Shown: positions 34,978 through 45,725, numbered from the stretch's first letter. The stretch: 64,000 nt of DNA from Erpobdella octoculata (GCA_963978895.1 OZ022246.1:14615909-14679908), one strand, 5' to 3'. The notes: a model not told the origin generated them from the letters alone. Translations and numbers: made by a program.

Positions 34978-36330
34978 AACTGAATCTTGGATCTCTTAAC
35001 ATCCGCTCCATTAACAACAAGGTCGATGCTGCACGTCAACTGTTGACCGATCAAGACTAAGACATTCTTACACTGTGCGAAACGTGGCATGAAGACTCCG
35101 ATTCAGTATGCATTCGTCGTTTAAAATTAGAGGGCCTCTCCGTCCTGTGATCAGTACTGGGTTCTGGAATGATGTCCTTGAATGTGCTCGCAAAATTGAC
35201 CCAAAGTCAGACCGAAATCATACAAATTATGTTAACCATGGTGGCGTAACGATTATAGCTCGCTCTGGAGTCAGACTGGTTAGACTACAGCTAGCAACTG
35301 TGTTCACTAAATTCGAATATATCTGTGCACGTGCTTCAGTCATGTGCAACTCCTACGTCGTCGTCGTGATCTGTCGTCCTGGTTCCAAAAAAGTGTGCAC
35401 GATGTTTCATAAAGAGTTCGGTTTACTCCTAGAATATTTGACATCATTCCAGAACCCAGTACTGATCACAGGTGACATCAACATACACATTGAACGTCAA
35501 AGCGACTTGCACACGATTCAACTGCAAAGCACACTGTCGTCGTTCGGTTTGGTTCAGCACGTTCACCAGCCAACACACAAGATGGGTGGGACGATCGACA
35601 TCATCGTTACTCGCTCTGCTGACGTCGTCTCCCAAGTCAACACTTTTGAAACTGGCCTGTCAGCTCACCTGGTGCTACAGTTCTACATCAATTTAGAATC
35701 GCCTGCCGCCTCCTACACCAAAGTTCTCTCACGACCCTGGCGTAAACTAGACCTCAACCATTTTCGTATTGACCTACATCAGTCATTGAATACTGCGATG
35801 AAAGAGGTACCAACATCCGTTGACGAAATGATCGGCGTTTTCGATAACATTACTCGGTCTGTACTGGATCAACATGTTCCTGAGAAAACTATTTCATGTC
35901 GTCGGCGATCCTCAGACGCATGGTTTGATGATGAATGTCGGCAACAAAAACGTTGCGTTCTTCGACTCGAGCGCCGTTTTAAACGAACTCTTAATGAGTC
36001 TGATTGTGCCATATGGCTTTCATCACTTCGATAGATGCACAAGCTTAACGATTCCAAGCGCAGTCGGTTCTGGTGCCGATATATTGAGTCAAAAAAAGGC
36101 AACCCACGTGAGATGTGGAAATCTATCGACCGACTCCTTGGCCCTTAGAAAGCGTCTGCACCGATTCTTGATTCGATCGATGCTGATTCGATAGCGACGT
36201 TCTTAAAAAAAAATCGATGACATTCGTGCTTCTACCGTTGATGCCGGTGACCCAACTTACAGTATTGTTTCTTGCGGTAGCTCTTTTACAGGCTTTGAAC
36301 GAACTAATATTAATTCCGTGGTTAAACTAA
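34978..36330 (+). pseudogene. LINE AP-like endonuclease
   Basis: 34985-35150 reads LGSLNIRSINNKVDAARQLL, with one stop, then ILTLCETWHEDSDS: the N-terminal metal-binding motifs (N and E of the APE family). The 308-residue frame at 35108-36034 continues with YVNHGGVTIIARSGVRL, VVVICRPGSK, LITGDINIHIE (catalytic D-N pair replaced by D-I-N) and TNGLS-like TGLSAHLVLQF in place of the usual SDH. The protein would nick target DNA. A 31-bp inverted copy at 35146-35176 disrupts the frame. Inactive. Confidence 0.85.
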
Positions 36331-37592
36331 TTAGCGCCGCACCAGCCGTGTCGTCACCAATCGATCCGCTGCCGATCTGCTGTTGAAAGAATGTGCTGAC
36401 GCAGTGGCCCCTTTCATAACGGACCTGTTCAACCTGTCGACGTCTAGCGGTGTTGTCCCGGCCACCTTCAAAACAGCCATTGTGACACCGATTCTTAAAA
36501 AAACCGGCCTGGACGAGTCTGACCCAAGAGATTACCGGCCAATCTCCAGCTTGGCCACACTGGGAAAACTCGAACGCGTAGTTGCTGGTCAACTTACATC
36601 TTATCTAAATCTCGACAAGTTATTTCCGGAGATTCAGTCTGCCTACCGCCAACATCGCTCAACCGAAAGTGCACTCGTAAAAGTTGTCAATGACATTATC
36701 CTAGCCATTGACTCCTGCGACATTGCGTTACTGTCGTTGTTAGACCTCTCATCGGCATTCGACACGGTCAATTATGATATACTGCTGGAGAGACTTAAGC
36801 TATCCTTTGGCGTCCAACCAACGCCTTTATCCTGGATAAAATCATATTTGTCAGAACGATCTTACACTGTCAGTTTTTGCTGTGCTATGTCACAAGTCGA
36901 CACTGTCTATTGTGGTGTACCACAAGGATCTGTCCTTGGACCACTACTTTTCATTTTATATACTGCTGACATTGAAAAAATAATTCAGTCATTTGGCTTA
37001 TCTGTACATTTATACGCCGATGACACTCAACAGTACTGTAGCAGCAGACCGGTTGATGCAGCCATCCTTAAAAGAAAAACTGCTGAGTCAGTACAACAGG
37101 TGACACAGTGGATGGCCTCCAACAGGCTTCAACTGAATGCTGGCAAAACTGAATGTATGTGGTGTGCCACATTCGTGACTGCTGCCCAATTGACCTAGGT
37201 GGTTCAACTGTCACTCCATCCGTTATGGTGCGGGACCTTGGTGTGCTGCTCAGCTCAGACAGGTCCATGACTGGTCACGTGGGCAAGGTGGTCGGAGAGT
37301 GCTATTACAAGCTGCGACAACTCAAGACATGCAGACGATGCATACCAGTATCGGTTGCGTTGTCACTGGTTAATAGCTTTGTTGTCTCAAAAATCGACTA
37401 TTGCAACGCTCTGCTCGCTGATCAACCTGACTATGTCCTCTGTCGCTTTCAGTCAGTACTCAACACTGCAGCGAGACTTGTTTTTGGTCTGAAGAAATTT
37501 GACCACATCTCGGATATATTGCGTGACAAACTTCATTGGTTAAGGGCTCGAGAACGTGTCGAATTTAAACTGTGTCTGCTGGTTTTCAAGGC
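36331..37592 (+). pseudogene. LINE reverse transcriptase
   Basis: Two overlapping frames, 36383-37198 and 37153-37592. Motifs in order: FNLSTSSGVVPATFKTAIVT (RT0/1), DPRDYRPISSLATLGKLE, SAYRQHRSTESAL, LLDLSSAFDTVNYDIL (palm Asp), GVPQGSVLGPLLF, LYADDTQQY (catalytic YADD), LNAGKTECMW, LGVLLSSDRSM, and the thumb-like DYCNALLADQPD with LQ.VLNTAARLV-type sequence. One frameshift lies near 37190. Typical of CR1/L2 LINEs. The C-terminus continues at 42061. Confidence 0.92.
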
Positions 37593-37905
37593 TGTCACAG
37601 TCTTCCCTGCTGGAATGCCGTGAACACCAGGAAGAAAAAGGCAACACAACAAAACGACAACAACAACTTTAATAAAGCGCAAATCAATTGTAAAAACGAG
37701 CAGGACTTCGCCTGATACTAAATAGCTCGACTGTACTGGCGGGGTTCAAAGCGCTATATATATAGCCTCAGGAAACGCGTAAACAAACAACAAGAAAACA
37801 ACGTCTGCCAATTAATGTCTAGGTTCCTGTCTAGACTGAGAGTCTAGACAGGTTGACGGGTGCAAGATACACTTGTAAGGAGGTCCGGTAGAGCGACCCC
37901 TGACA
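37593..37905 (-). repeat. 3' LTR of the myosin-carrying element
   Basis: 313 bp. Contains a GCGCTATATATATAGCC stretch as possible TATA region on the complementary side and a perfect small inverted repeat CTGTCTAGACTGAGAGTCTAG region. Nearly identical to 41749-42060. Confidence 0.93.
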
Positions 37906-38671
37906 TAACTCCCCCTCAAAATGAAGATGTTGAACAGTGTTTCAATATCTTAAATGTTATCTTTCATAGTACTGGATGAAGAATGGGTGTTCGTTCGTCG
38001 ATGTATCGCGCCTACCAAGGCTTCCAGGTCGGGGACATCGAAGAGGACGACGAGGAAGATGAGGAGTGGGTGGAATTGGAGTAGAATTTTGTAGATAATC
38101 TGGATGAAGACTGGGCGTTCGTTCGTCGATGTATCGTGTCTACTAGGGCTTCAAGGTCGACTTTAAACTGGAAATGTCCTTCCTGAAAGTAACTTTTACT
38201 CCCACCAGTAAAACTACCCATATAACCAGCACGACCCATCCAAGTTTAATCCCATACCGGTCTGAATTGTATTAACGAAAGAATCATCGTCACGTCATAT
38301 CAAAGAAGTTCAACTACTTCAACAATATCATTAATTATAGAATATCACAACGATCTGCAACTAAGACAACAAAAGAGAAAACCTATGCACCTAGAAATAC
38401 AACTAGTACAATGTGCCTCTGGGCATATGCTAGAAAACAACATTTCAAAATTTATAACAGTAAATAATAAACATAATAATAAACATAAATACGACAAGTA
38501 AAAAGAATGTCGTCTAGCTCTCCGTGTTGAGAAACTACTCCCTTATCCGGGAGAGGAAATCGGCGGCTCCGTGAGATAAAAGAGAGAGTTGTAATCAGAA
38601 TGTATGGTCACCATGGAAAGCAGTATCCAGGAATTATATTTCTTACGGGTGTTATAATGACGCTCATAGAC
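37906..38671 (-). other. Non-coding tail of the LTR element with a duplicated block
   Basis: Polypurine tract at 37906-37920. Two direct copies of a block (GGGTGTTCGTTCGTCGATGT and GGGCGTTCGTTCGTCGATGT starts) lie at about 37986 and 38113. GAGGACGACGAGGAAG-type repeats lie between. No gene is recognised; 38543-38671 is the frame running out of the myosin segment. Confidence 0.6.
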
Positions 38672-39743
38672 TTCTTGTTCGTAAGCTCTATCTGAAGCTG
38701 CCAGATCTTTCTGAATTTGGAGTTCAGCTTCAAGCTGCTTGTATCTTTTGTCAATTTCTTTACTCGCATTTGACATTTCTTGTTTGGTTACATTGATAAA
38801 TTCGATCTCGTGCATGAATTCTTTGATCTGGACCTGGTAACGTTTGAACTGCTTCACAGCTTCATCTTTGACTTTCATAGCATTAGCAAGTCGTTTCTCA
38901 ATAGTTCTGAAGTAAGCCTCAAGCTTGTTCCGGGCATTCGTTGGAAGCTGCCTCTGTCTCCTCTTTTTCAAGTTCAGCTTCCACGTCTCTTATCTTTTTA
39001 AGAAAACCCTTTCTACCTTCTTCATCAATTTCCTCTCTTGACTGCGCCTCTCTCATCGACTGATCTTTCAAGGTTTGCATATTCACTTCCAGTCTTAACT
39101 TGGCATCTCCGGTTCCTTGAACTTCCTTTTCGAGCTCTTCGATCATCTGCTTCTGGGCTTCCACCTGAGTTTCAAGAGCTTTCTTGTCTTTTTCTAATTC
39201 GTGAACATTCTTTTCGATGACATCTTTAGAAGAAACCAGGTCATCAAGTTCTCTCTGCAGTTGACTTCTCGCTCTGTTTGATTCGGTCAAATCTTCGTTC
39301 AGCCCAGCCCATCAACTTGTCGAGTCAGGTTGAGAATTTTTGTTTCTTTTTCTCTGAGATCCTTCTCCAAGTTATCTCTTGCAATTGTCAACCTCTGAGA
39401 GATGGCTTTTTTCGGCCAGGCTTTGATCGAATTTTCTTTGCTTTTTGTCAATTACTGAGAACTTTGACCTTTCGTTGTCCAGAAGAACAGTGATGTCATC
39501 GAACTCATACTGCAGTTTCTTCTTAGATTTACTTAGTTTATCGTTTTTTTCAACTAATTGTGCGATCCTCTCTTGAAAGGTTTCAACTTCTCGCGACCAT
39601 TTCTTTTTCGATTCTTCAAGGACATCGTTCAATGCATCGTGTTCGTCAACTTTAAGCTTGTATTTTTTGTCAATTACTGAAAACTTTGACCTTTCGTTGT
39701 TCAGAAGAACGGTGATATCATCAAACTCGGATTGCAGTTTCTT
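38672..39743 (-). pseudogene. Captured class II myosin heavy-chain rod fragment
   Basis: Class II myosin rods form long coiled-coils that assemble into filaments. Read on the minus strand, the order matches the rod: KLSKSKKKLQYEFDDITVLL, DKKQRKFDQSLAE (39480-39400), REKETKILNLTRQV (39380-39320, shifted frame), LQRELDDLVSSKDVIEKNVH, ELEKDKKALETQV and GDAKLRLEVNMQTLKDQ (39260-39060), KKIRDVEAELEKE, and then KDEAVKQFKRYQVQIKEF and ASDRAYEQ near 38680. The first 25 residues after 39743 repeat a block (FDDITVLL.NERSKFSVIDK) found again about 70 residues later, an internal duplication. Two or three frameshifts break it. No introns: it derives from spliced RNA. About 355 codons of roughly 1900 in a full heavy chain. 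Confidence 0.9.
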
Positions 39744-40067
39744 CTGAATATGATCGGATGTGGATGAGACCGGAAGATCCATGTGAACGGCCTGGCTCTC
39801 AACTTGCACCTCGGGGACTATTTTTTCTATAACTCCTGCTACACAAACTGGTGTAAGTGAATCAAGAACTGTCTGATCAGTCATCACTTCGACTTCTTGT
39901 GTCTTTAGGTCGGAGTTCACCGTATCCAGTGAGCTTTCAAGGCAAGATTTTGTTTTTATATCAGACGCCAAAGTTGGGGTAGGCAGGCTATATAAGGCAA
40001 TAGTCTGTATTAATTCTGCTACACTAGGTAATGATTGCTTCTTCGTGTAAGTGGGGAACAACTTCAA
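39744..40067 (-). CDS. Linker of unknown origin before the myosin segment
   Basis: The first 108 residues of a 231-residue minus-strand frame: TKKQSLPSVAELIQTIALYS, then LESSLDTVNSDLKTQEVEVM and HMDLPVSSTSDHIQ. I do not recognise it. It is open, not coiled-coil, and sits exactly where reverse transcriptase would be expected after protease. It runs in frame into the myosin rod sequence, so the two could be translated as one protein. Confidence 0.5.
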
Positions 40068-40941
40068 ACCATTCCAAAAATTCAGGAACTATATTGGTAG
40101 TATTAGGATTTACTGCTCCTAAAATAACAGGTGCTTGCACAACATCCACCAGCTGTGGCTGGCCACTTAACCCACATAACTTAATTTTTCTCGGCACACC
40201 TTATTTCAAGGATCTAACCAAATCTGCCCTCACACTACAGATTTCCGCTCCACTATCTATTAAAGCAACAACAGGTGGGAGATTACTTATTTTTATTTTC
40301 ATAAATGACCTATCATAAAATTTAATAGGATTATGAAGTACATCATTTTCCGGACACGATGGATGAGAAGGTTCGTTACCAATACTACAACAATTGATAT
40401 AGGCCGATGGTGCGACCTGTGAAACCTCTCGTTTCGGACAGTTTTTCCTTACATGGCCTGGCGAATTACAGCCAAAACAACGGTCAGATCTTAAATCGAC
40501 CTGACGGTTAATTATACTATCTGATTTGACTACTTGGTGAAAAGACGATGACTGGTATGGAACATAAGCAGCCGCATAATTATCGGCCACTTGAGACAGT
40601 TCTTCATGAGACAACCATCTATTTTGTTCTTGAGTCAAAACGAAATTTTGACAGTCAACCGGTAACAACTCCTTGAGCCGGTCGGCGCACAGCAAACTTA
40701 TTAGCTGATCATAATTCCAATCAATCCCCCTACTTTTAACATAGTATGAAAATGCATTATGTAGTTCGGAAGCCAAACTAGAGAACGTTTGGTCCGGTTT
40801 TTTAGTTAGAGATTGAAAATATTGTTTTAAATAGGCAGGACTGATTCTGTGTTCGGCTAAAAGCGCCGTTTTAACACTATCATAATTTTCTAATTGAGTA
40901 GGAGAAAGACGGGTTATTAAACTACGTGCCTTACAAGTCAA
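40065..40941 (-). pseudogene. Gag capsid, zinc knuckle and protease
   Basis: Capsid-like helices (LITRLSPTQLENYDSVKTAL, AYLKQYFQSLTKKPDQTFSS) resemble SCAN-type gag. A CCHC knuckle, CFGCNSPGHVRKNC, follows, then a retropepsin start VVALIDSGAEICSVRADLV. After a stop at 40201 the protease continues in frame as VPRKIKLCGLSGQPQ, VILGAVNPN and ends near 40060. Gag packages the RNA and protease processes it (family knowledge). The stop within protease means it is inactive unless read through. Confidence 0.85.
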
Positions 40942-40968
40942 ACATGATTGTAAAATCCTGGCTTTAAT

Positions 40969-41472
40969 CTAATTATTGACATTATTAATAATAAATTGTT
41001 TTTCTAATAATTCAAAAAAACCAGGAATTTCCTGAATATTTGAAGGAAATTCACCTACCAACGGTCTAATATTTGATATACACCGACTAGCCCGACTTTC
41101 AACCGAAGTTTCAAAATTTTCCCGCGCAATCATTCGTTCGCGTTCCTCTATTCTCCATCGTCTTTTTTCTTCTAATTCTAGCCATCTTAGCTTTCTATTT
41201 TCTCGTTCTTCTTCTACCATCATCTCTTTTAGTTGTAAATCTCTCTCTCGCAATGCTCTATCTTTCGATTTATTTTCCAATTGTCTCTCTATTTCCAACT
41301 CTTTCCTCCTTTCTTCACCATCCCACATACCTCTACGCTTTTGTTTTTCATGACGTCGGATCTTCGCCAAACCTACTAGTGTCTTCCCTCCTAACGTTCC
41401 CCGCATCCTCCCAATTTTCTGGAGACACATTCCCTCCAGGTAATTGCGCTGGGTCTTCACAACCCTCAACAA
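40969..41472 (-). pseudogene. Gag N-terminal region, Arg/Glu-rich
   Basis: 167-residue frame with a long charged helix (EERRKELEIERQLENKSKDR, EKRRWRIEERERMI), then VGEFPSNIQEIPGFFELLEK and QFIINNVNN stop. This resembles the N-terminal helix of SCAN-like gag proteins of animal LTR elements, where a basic/acidic coiled-coil precedes the capsid. The following frame (40941 onwards) continues the capsid after a frameshift or stop of about 30 bp. The function in intact elements is particle assembly. Confidence 0.65.
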
Positions 41473-41748
41473 CGGACGACTTACTATCCATCTTCAACCA
41501 GATAAGTATCAATATAAAAGACCTACTTATCTAAACTCAGACCGGCGGGAAAACTCGAAAAGAAACTCAACCTTGAGCACGGATGGGTCGACCGATTCTA
41601 GCCACGGAAAGTCTCGTAACTGGTTAGCTGATCCCGAAAACATCTGGCGAGTCTTGGTCACTTCACCGGCAAGAGAGATCTTCTTCCCGAACTTGCTTGT
41701 CGCACTTCTTTCTTCCTGCTACTTGATCCCACCGCTGCCACCAAAAAT

Positions 41749-42060
41749 GTCACAGTCTTTCCTGCTGGAATGCCGTGAACACCAGGAAGAAAAAGACAAC
41801 ACAACAACACGACAACAACAACTTTAATAAAACGCAAATCAAATGTAAAAACGAGCAGGACTTCGCCTGATACTAAATAGCTCGACTGTACTGGCGGGGT
41901 TCAAAGCGCTATATATATTGCCTCAGGAAACGCGTAAACAAACAACAAGAAAACAACGTCTGCCAATTAATGTCTAGGTTCCTGTCTAGACTGAGAGTCT
42001 AGACAGGTCGACGGGTGCAAGATACACTTGTAAGGAGGTCCGGTAGAGCGACCCCTGACA
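41749..42060 (-). repeat. 5' LTR of the myosin-carrying element
   Basis: 312 bp. The high identity to the other LTR indicates a fairly recent insertion. Confidence 0.93.
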
Positions 42061-42446
42061 AAGGCCATGCATGGACTCGCGCCTGAATACATCACGTCAA
42101 TGTGCTTGCCCGTCAGTTCAGTTGAATCCCGTCCGCGATTGCGTTCTGCGACCGCTGAAGACGTGGTCGTGCCTGCGACGGCTACCAAGTTTGGACAATA
42201 GGCCTTTTCTGTCGCTGCTATTAAAGCATGGAACTGTCTTTCCATATCTATTTGTTTATCTTGTTCTGTTGAGGCTTTTAAAAAAGCTCTTAAAACTCAT
42301 CTGTTCATTAAGTCTTATAACTAAACTTTTTTATTTTATTTTTTTTTGGTGTTTATCCGAGGTTTTTGACGTTTTGTACAGCGCTCTTGTGATGACTATT
42401 TCATTGTACTGCGCTATATAAATTATCCATGTTATTATTATTATTG
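42061..42446 (+). pseudogene. LINE C-terminus and 3' tail
   Basis: Continues the LINE after the LTR insertion. MHGLAPEYITSMCLP, then SRPRLRSAT, and WNCLSISICLSCS, FKKALKTHLFIKSYN stop: the standard end of CR1/L2 proteins, with one stop. The 3' untranslated region is about 110 bp and ends TGCGCTATATAAATTATCC followed by TTA units. The SINE at 21908-22135 has the same terminal sequence. Confidence 0.88.
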
Positions 42447-44019
42447 TTTTCCATAACACAATCCCGTCATCGAATATCCGCCATATTTTGTTCATGAAAA
42501 TATCTGAGATATCTTTCAATCGAATATTCCATAGCTGGTCTTTTTTTCCTCCACTCCTCAAGATCTTTCTCAAGAAACTCTTCAAAAGGTTTTTCGAAAA
42601 CACGTTCCATAAATCCGATCAATCCCTTCATCAAACTGCTATTTGATTTTAAAATGACTCTTAGTTTATCTGATTCAAAATCCTCTGTGGATTCATCTGA
42701 TTCATAATCCTCGGTACCGTTCTCTGTTCTTGGCTCATCTTTTTTAGAGTTTTTGCTGGCTGCATTGCTATTGTTGTTTTTGTCATTTTTGTTTTCTTCC
42801 AAGCTACAATCGAACGTTTTGTTTTCACATTCCAACTCGGCTCTTTCGTCGGTTTCAACTTTCGTATCGTCCAGCGGATCTTTCTTCAAATCATCGCCAT
42901 CGTCTCTCAAATCAGTGTCTTCTTTTTTTGTCAAGTTAGCTTCGACGTATTTCTCCTTCGGAGTTTTGTCCGTTTTTAAATCCTCGGTTGCTTCATCCGA
43001 GTCAGATTCGTCACTAAAATCTGACACTGAATATTCCGTGCCGTCGTCTGTTATGGAGGCTTCCGTTTCAGAACCGTCGCTGTATGGGTAAAAGCCATCG
43101 CTGTTATTGCCATTATTTGTTTGTTTGTTTGTTTATTTATTCTCAAACAGAAGGGCCTATCGGCCTCTAATACCGTTCGGACAGTACAAACGAAACAAAA
43201 AAAACCAATAAACGAAATATGTACACATACTCAGTTGCAAATCGTAAATTGTTAAGATGTTAGAAACATACAATAGCAAGGTATGCTCGCGTAATACATA
43301 TTGAATAAGATATTAAATCTTGTAAATATTTAAATTTTTCATTTATGGAACGGTTAAACCTGACAAATTGTTGTTCTTAACGCTTATACATAATACCGCT
43401 TATTATAATCATCATCGTCACTTTCATCCTAATCTTTTTGCATTTCGATTTTCAACATTCTTTTCATCTTCTTTAGATTTGTTGTCGACGTCCAAACCGA
43501 CTGTATCATTGTCACCATCTTTGCCAGGCTCGTCATCACCATTTTTGCATGGTTCATCTTGAACATCTTTGCAAGGTTCCTTATCATGACCGTCTTTGAC
43601 AGGCTCATCATCATGACCGTCTTTGACAGGCTCATCATCATGACCCACCTGACCTGTGCCGTCATCCGTCACATGCTCTGAGACACAGGTGGTGGACTCC
43701 AGTTCAAATTGGTTTTCGTCACAGCAACCCGCTGGTCCAGAACCGTTTCCACCACAGCCTCAGCCAACCCTGCGACCAAACTCTCAACAGTTGTACCGGC
43801 TGCTGCTACTTTGTTTTCGTGGCCAAGAATCATTCCTTCTCCTGTTTTCCCCTGTGCTGCCATGTTTTCTCTCGCTTGTTGTCCTTCTTCTTCCAGCAAT
43901 TTTCTTTTTAATTTTCTCCACTTAACCACAGCTTCCTCGTCAATATCGAATAAATATTCATCGTCGTCAGGCCCATAGCATTCATTCCCCAACGCGGCTA
44001 TGAGGCGTTCGCTAAGCAC
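42447..44019 (-). pseudogene. SAP-gag element, second copy, 5'-truncated
   Basis: Minus-strand frames: 44019-43669 (LSERLIAALGNECYGPDDDE, the end of a SAP domain, then EAVVKWRKLKRKLLEEE), 43672-43424 (repeats HDDEPVKDGHDDEPVKDG and KDVQDEPCKN), and 43027-42467 (FSDESDSDEATEDLKTDKTP, GFMERVFEKPFEEFLEKD, then YLRYFHEQNMADIR stop). It matches 59396-60655 throughout but ends differently. The acidic repeat region is shortened, and a LINE tail is inserted at 43105-43392. It is a broken copy; no LTR could be attached to it. Confidence 0.85.
43105..43392 (-). mobile_element. Short LINE 3' fragment with AAAC tail
   Basis: On the minus strand it ends GGCCGATAGGCCCTTCTGTT, then GAGAATAAATAAACAAACAA with AAAC repeats, a 5'-truncated LINE end. 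It interrupts the DDYNNG region of the SAP-gag protein. Confidence 0.7.
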
Positions 44020-44049
44020 AGTGATAATATGTGAAAGATAAACTTATTG

Positions 44050-45360
44050 CCAATTCTAAACTTAATTTCACGTACTAATTAGCACATGATAACTATCAAC
44101 TTTATTTTATTGACACGTTAATTACTCTTACCGAATCTAAGTTGTCGTGTAAAGTTTATACTAAACCGACTAGTACCAACTCTTGCCTTAATTATTATAG
44201 TGATTGCCCGAACCGGTATAAATTAAGTGTAATTAATAACTATTTCTGTAGAGCTTATAAGTTATCTGAGAGCAGGACCGAATTTCATGTTGAGGTCCTG
44301 CGGATTAAACAGTTACCCGTGAACAATAAATAATTATCGAAATCGTCTTATTTATAATACGGTTGCAAAGTTTGTGAACAAAATTTGTACTCAAACAGAT
44401 TGTAGTAAAAAAGTCGTTAGAAACCAGCAAAATGCTTCTGATGTTGTTTCTTTATATTACTGTAATCAAATGACAAATAATTATAAAACTGAAGAAAAAA
44501 TATTGAAAAATATTGTATTTAATTATGTAACTGTTCTTGATGATACAAGATCTCTTAACTTTCATATTTATTATAAAAATAAAAAACATCTCAACTTGTG
44601 ATGCGTAATAATTTGGCTCATACTCCTATTGACACAGCACAAACAAATTCGGTGTATCGATTTACTTGTCCTTTTCACACACTGTCAGGTGGAAAGCTAT
44701 ATTGGTAACATCAGAACCACACTTTCAAGGCGTTTAACCATGCACATTCAACACGATGCAATAACGGAACATTTGCTTAATGCTCACTCATATAAGCCTA
44801 CACATAAATTTATTGTTAAAAACACGGCTATTCTTTTTAGGGAAACTATGCCATTCAGACTTTATGTAAAAGAGGCATTGGCTATTACTATTACTATTTA
44901 TAAACCATCTATCGATAAACAATTCCAATCCTTTAATAATATTTTGAGTCTCTTTGGGCCGTTAACTGCTGTTGGTGGTGCACGGAGGGATTGTAGTATG
45001 TCATGCTTGCTCAATGATGATGTCGTTGAGACAAATGGCTGTGACATTAGTCATGACGAATTGGCTTTGTCATGTAACACTTCTAATGACGTTGATGTTG
45101 GTAATAAATTGGTTGGGCGTGTTGAAAGTGATGTTGTATTACGGAATGTTGAGGATGTGGATGATGACTCCTGTCATGATGATATTGTTGACACAGATTA
45201 CAGTAAGAGTATTTGCATTGTATTAGCTTCGTCGGGTGTTGCTTCGAAAGAAGTTGATTTGCTGAGTGTCAATGATGTTTGTGACCCCCCTGATCATAAA
45301 GGGTATAGCGTCCTTGACAATTTTAGTTGTGCGACTGGTCAAGAGGTTTTGAGTTTGGCG
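44050..45360 (+). pseudogene. PLE-D: reverse transcriptase end, linker, GIY-YIG endonuclease
   Basis: Begins inside the RT C-terminus (YFIDTLI, then KLSCKVYTKPTSTNSCLNYY, SRTEFHVEVLRIKQLPVNN). The linker at 44374-44601 has SLYYCNQMTNNYKTEEKILK. The endonuclease runs from 44629 with TCPFHTLSGG-type sequence, then ESYIGNIRTTLSRRLTMHIQ, KEALAITITIYKPSIDKQFQ and LSLFGPL, followed by a 120-residue acidic extension (NDVDVGNKLVGRVESDVVLR). Frameshifts lie near 44600 and 44690. The extension is open to 45390 only because it reads into the inverted PLE end. 5'-truncated. Confidence 0.88.
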
Positions 45361-45525
45361 CTATATGTTCTTTTAAGCAAACTCGATTGAAAAAAGTGGC
45401 ACACTTGACTGAATCGATTTTATTTTTAATTTTTTCCAATAGTCTAAATCGGTTTAAAAATAATTTATTATCAAACACAAACTCCATAATCTTATAGGCT
45501 TATAGATCTATTTCGGCAAATTTTG
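45361..45525 (-). mobile_element. Inverted PLE terminal repeat with partial hammerhead
   Basis: Nearly identical to 10130-10297: the minus strand encodes [20 protein letters not shown] and ends at IAP, about 14 bp short of the usual end, fused to PLE-D at about 45360. The hammerhead lies at 45497-45525 and is cut by the sequence gap. Confidence 0.82.
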
Positions 45526-45725
45526 NNNNNNNNNNNNNNNNNNNNNNNNNNNNNNNNNNNNNNNNNNNNNNNNNNNNNNNNNNNNNNNNNNNNNNNNNNN
45601 NNNNNNNNNNNNNNNNNNNNNNNNNNNNNNNNNNNNNNNNNNNNNNNNNNNNNNNNNNNNNNNNNNNNNNNNNNNNNNNNNNNNNNNNNNNNNNNNNNNN
45701 NNNNNNNNNNNNNNNNNNNNNNNNN
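45526..45725. other. Assembly gap
   Basis: 200 consecutive N. Confidence 1.

Larger units (their letters stand above)
34669..37592 (+). mobile_element. CR1/L2-type LINE, 5' part (ends at LTR element insertion)
   Basis: A non-LTR retrotransposon whose ORF runs from about 34669, interrupted at 37592 by the LTR element; it continues at 42056-42446 after the duplicated AAGGC. Frameshifts throughout. Components are listed separately. It ends with TTA repeats. Confidence 0.9.
37593..42060 (-). mobile_element. LTR retrotransposon carrying a myosin II rod fragment
   Basis: LTRs at 37593-37905 (3') and 41749-42060 (5'), TGTCA/TGACA ends, about seven substitutions apart by eye, and the 5-bp duplication AAGGC at 37588-37592 and 42061-42065. 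On the minus strand: primer-binding region TTTTTGGTGGCAGCGGTGGG right after the 5' LTR, gag, CCHC knuckle, protease, linker, myosin rod sequence, about 630 bp non-coding, and polypurine tract TTTTGAGGGGGAG before the 3' LTR. No reverse transcriptase, RNase H or integrase is found, so it would depend on another element. It is inserted in the LINE. Confidence 0.93.

Noticed and set aside
38919..39290. Independent host myosin gene located here
   Set aside because: No motor domain, no introns, both LTRs with a target duplication enclose it, and frameshifts break it; capture by the retroelement explains the layout better.
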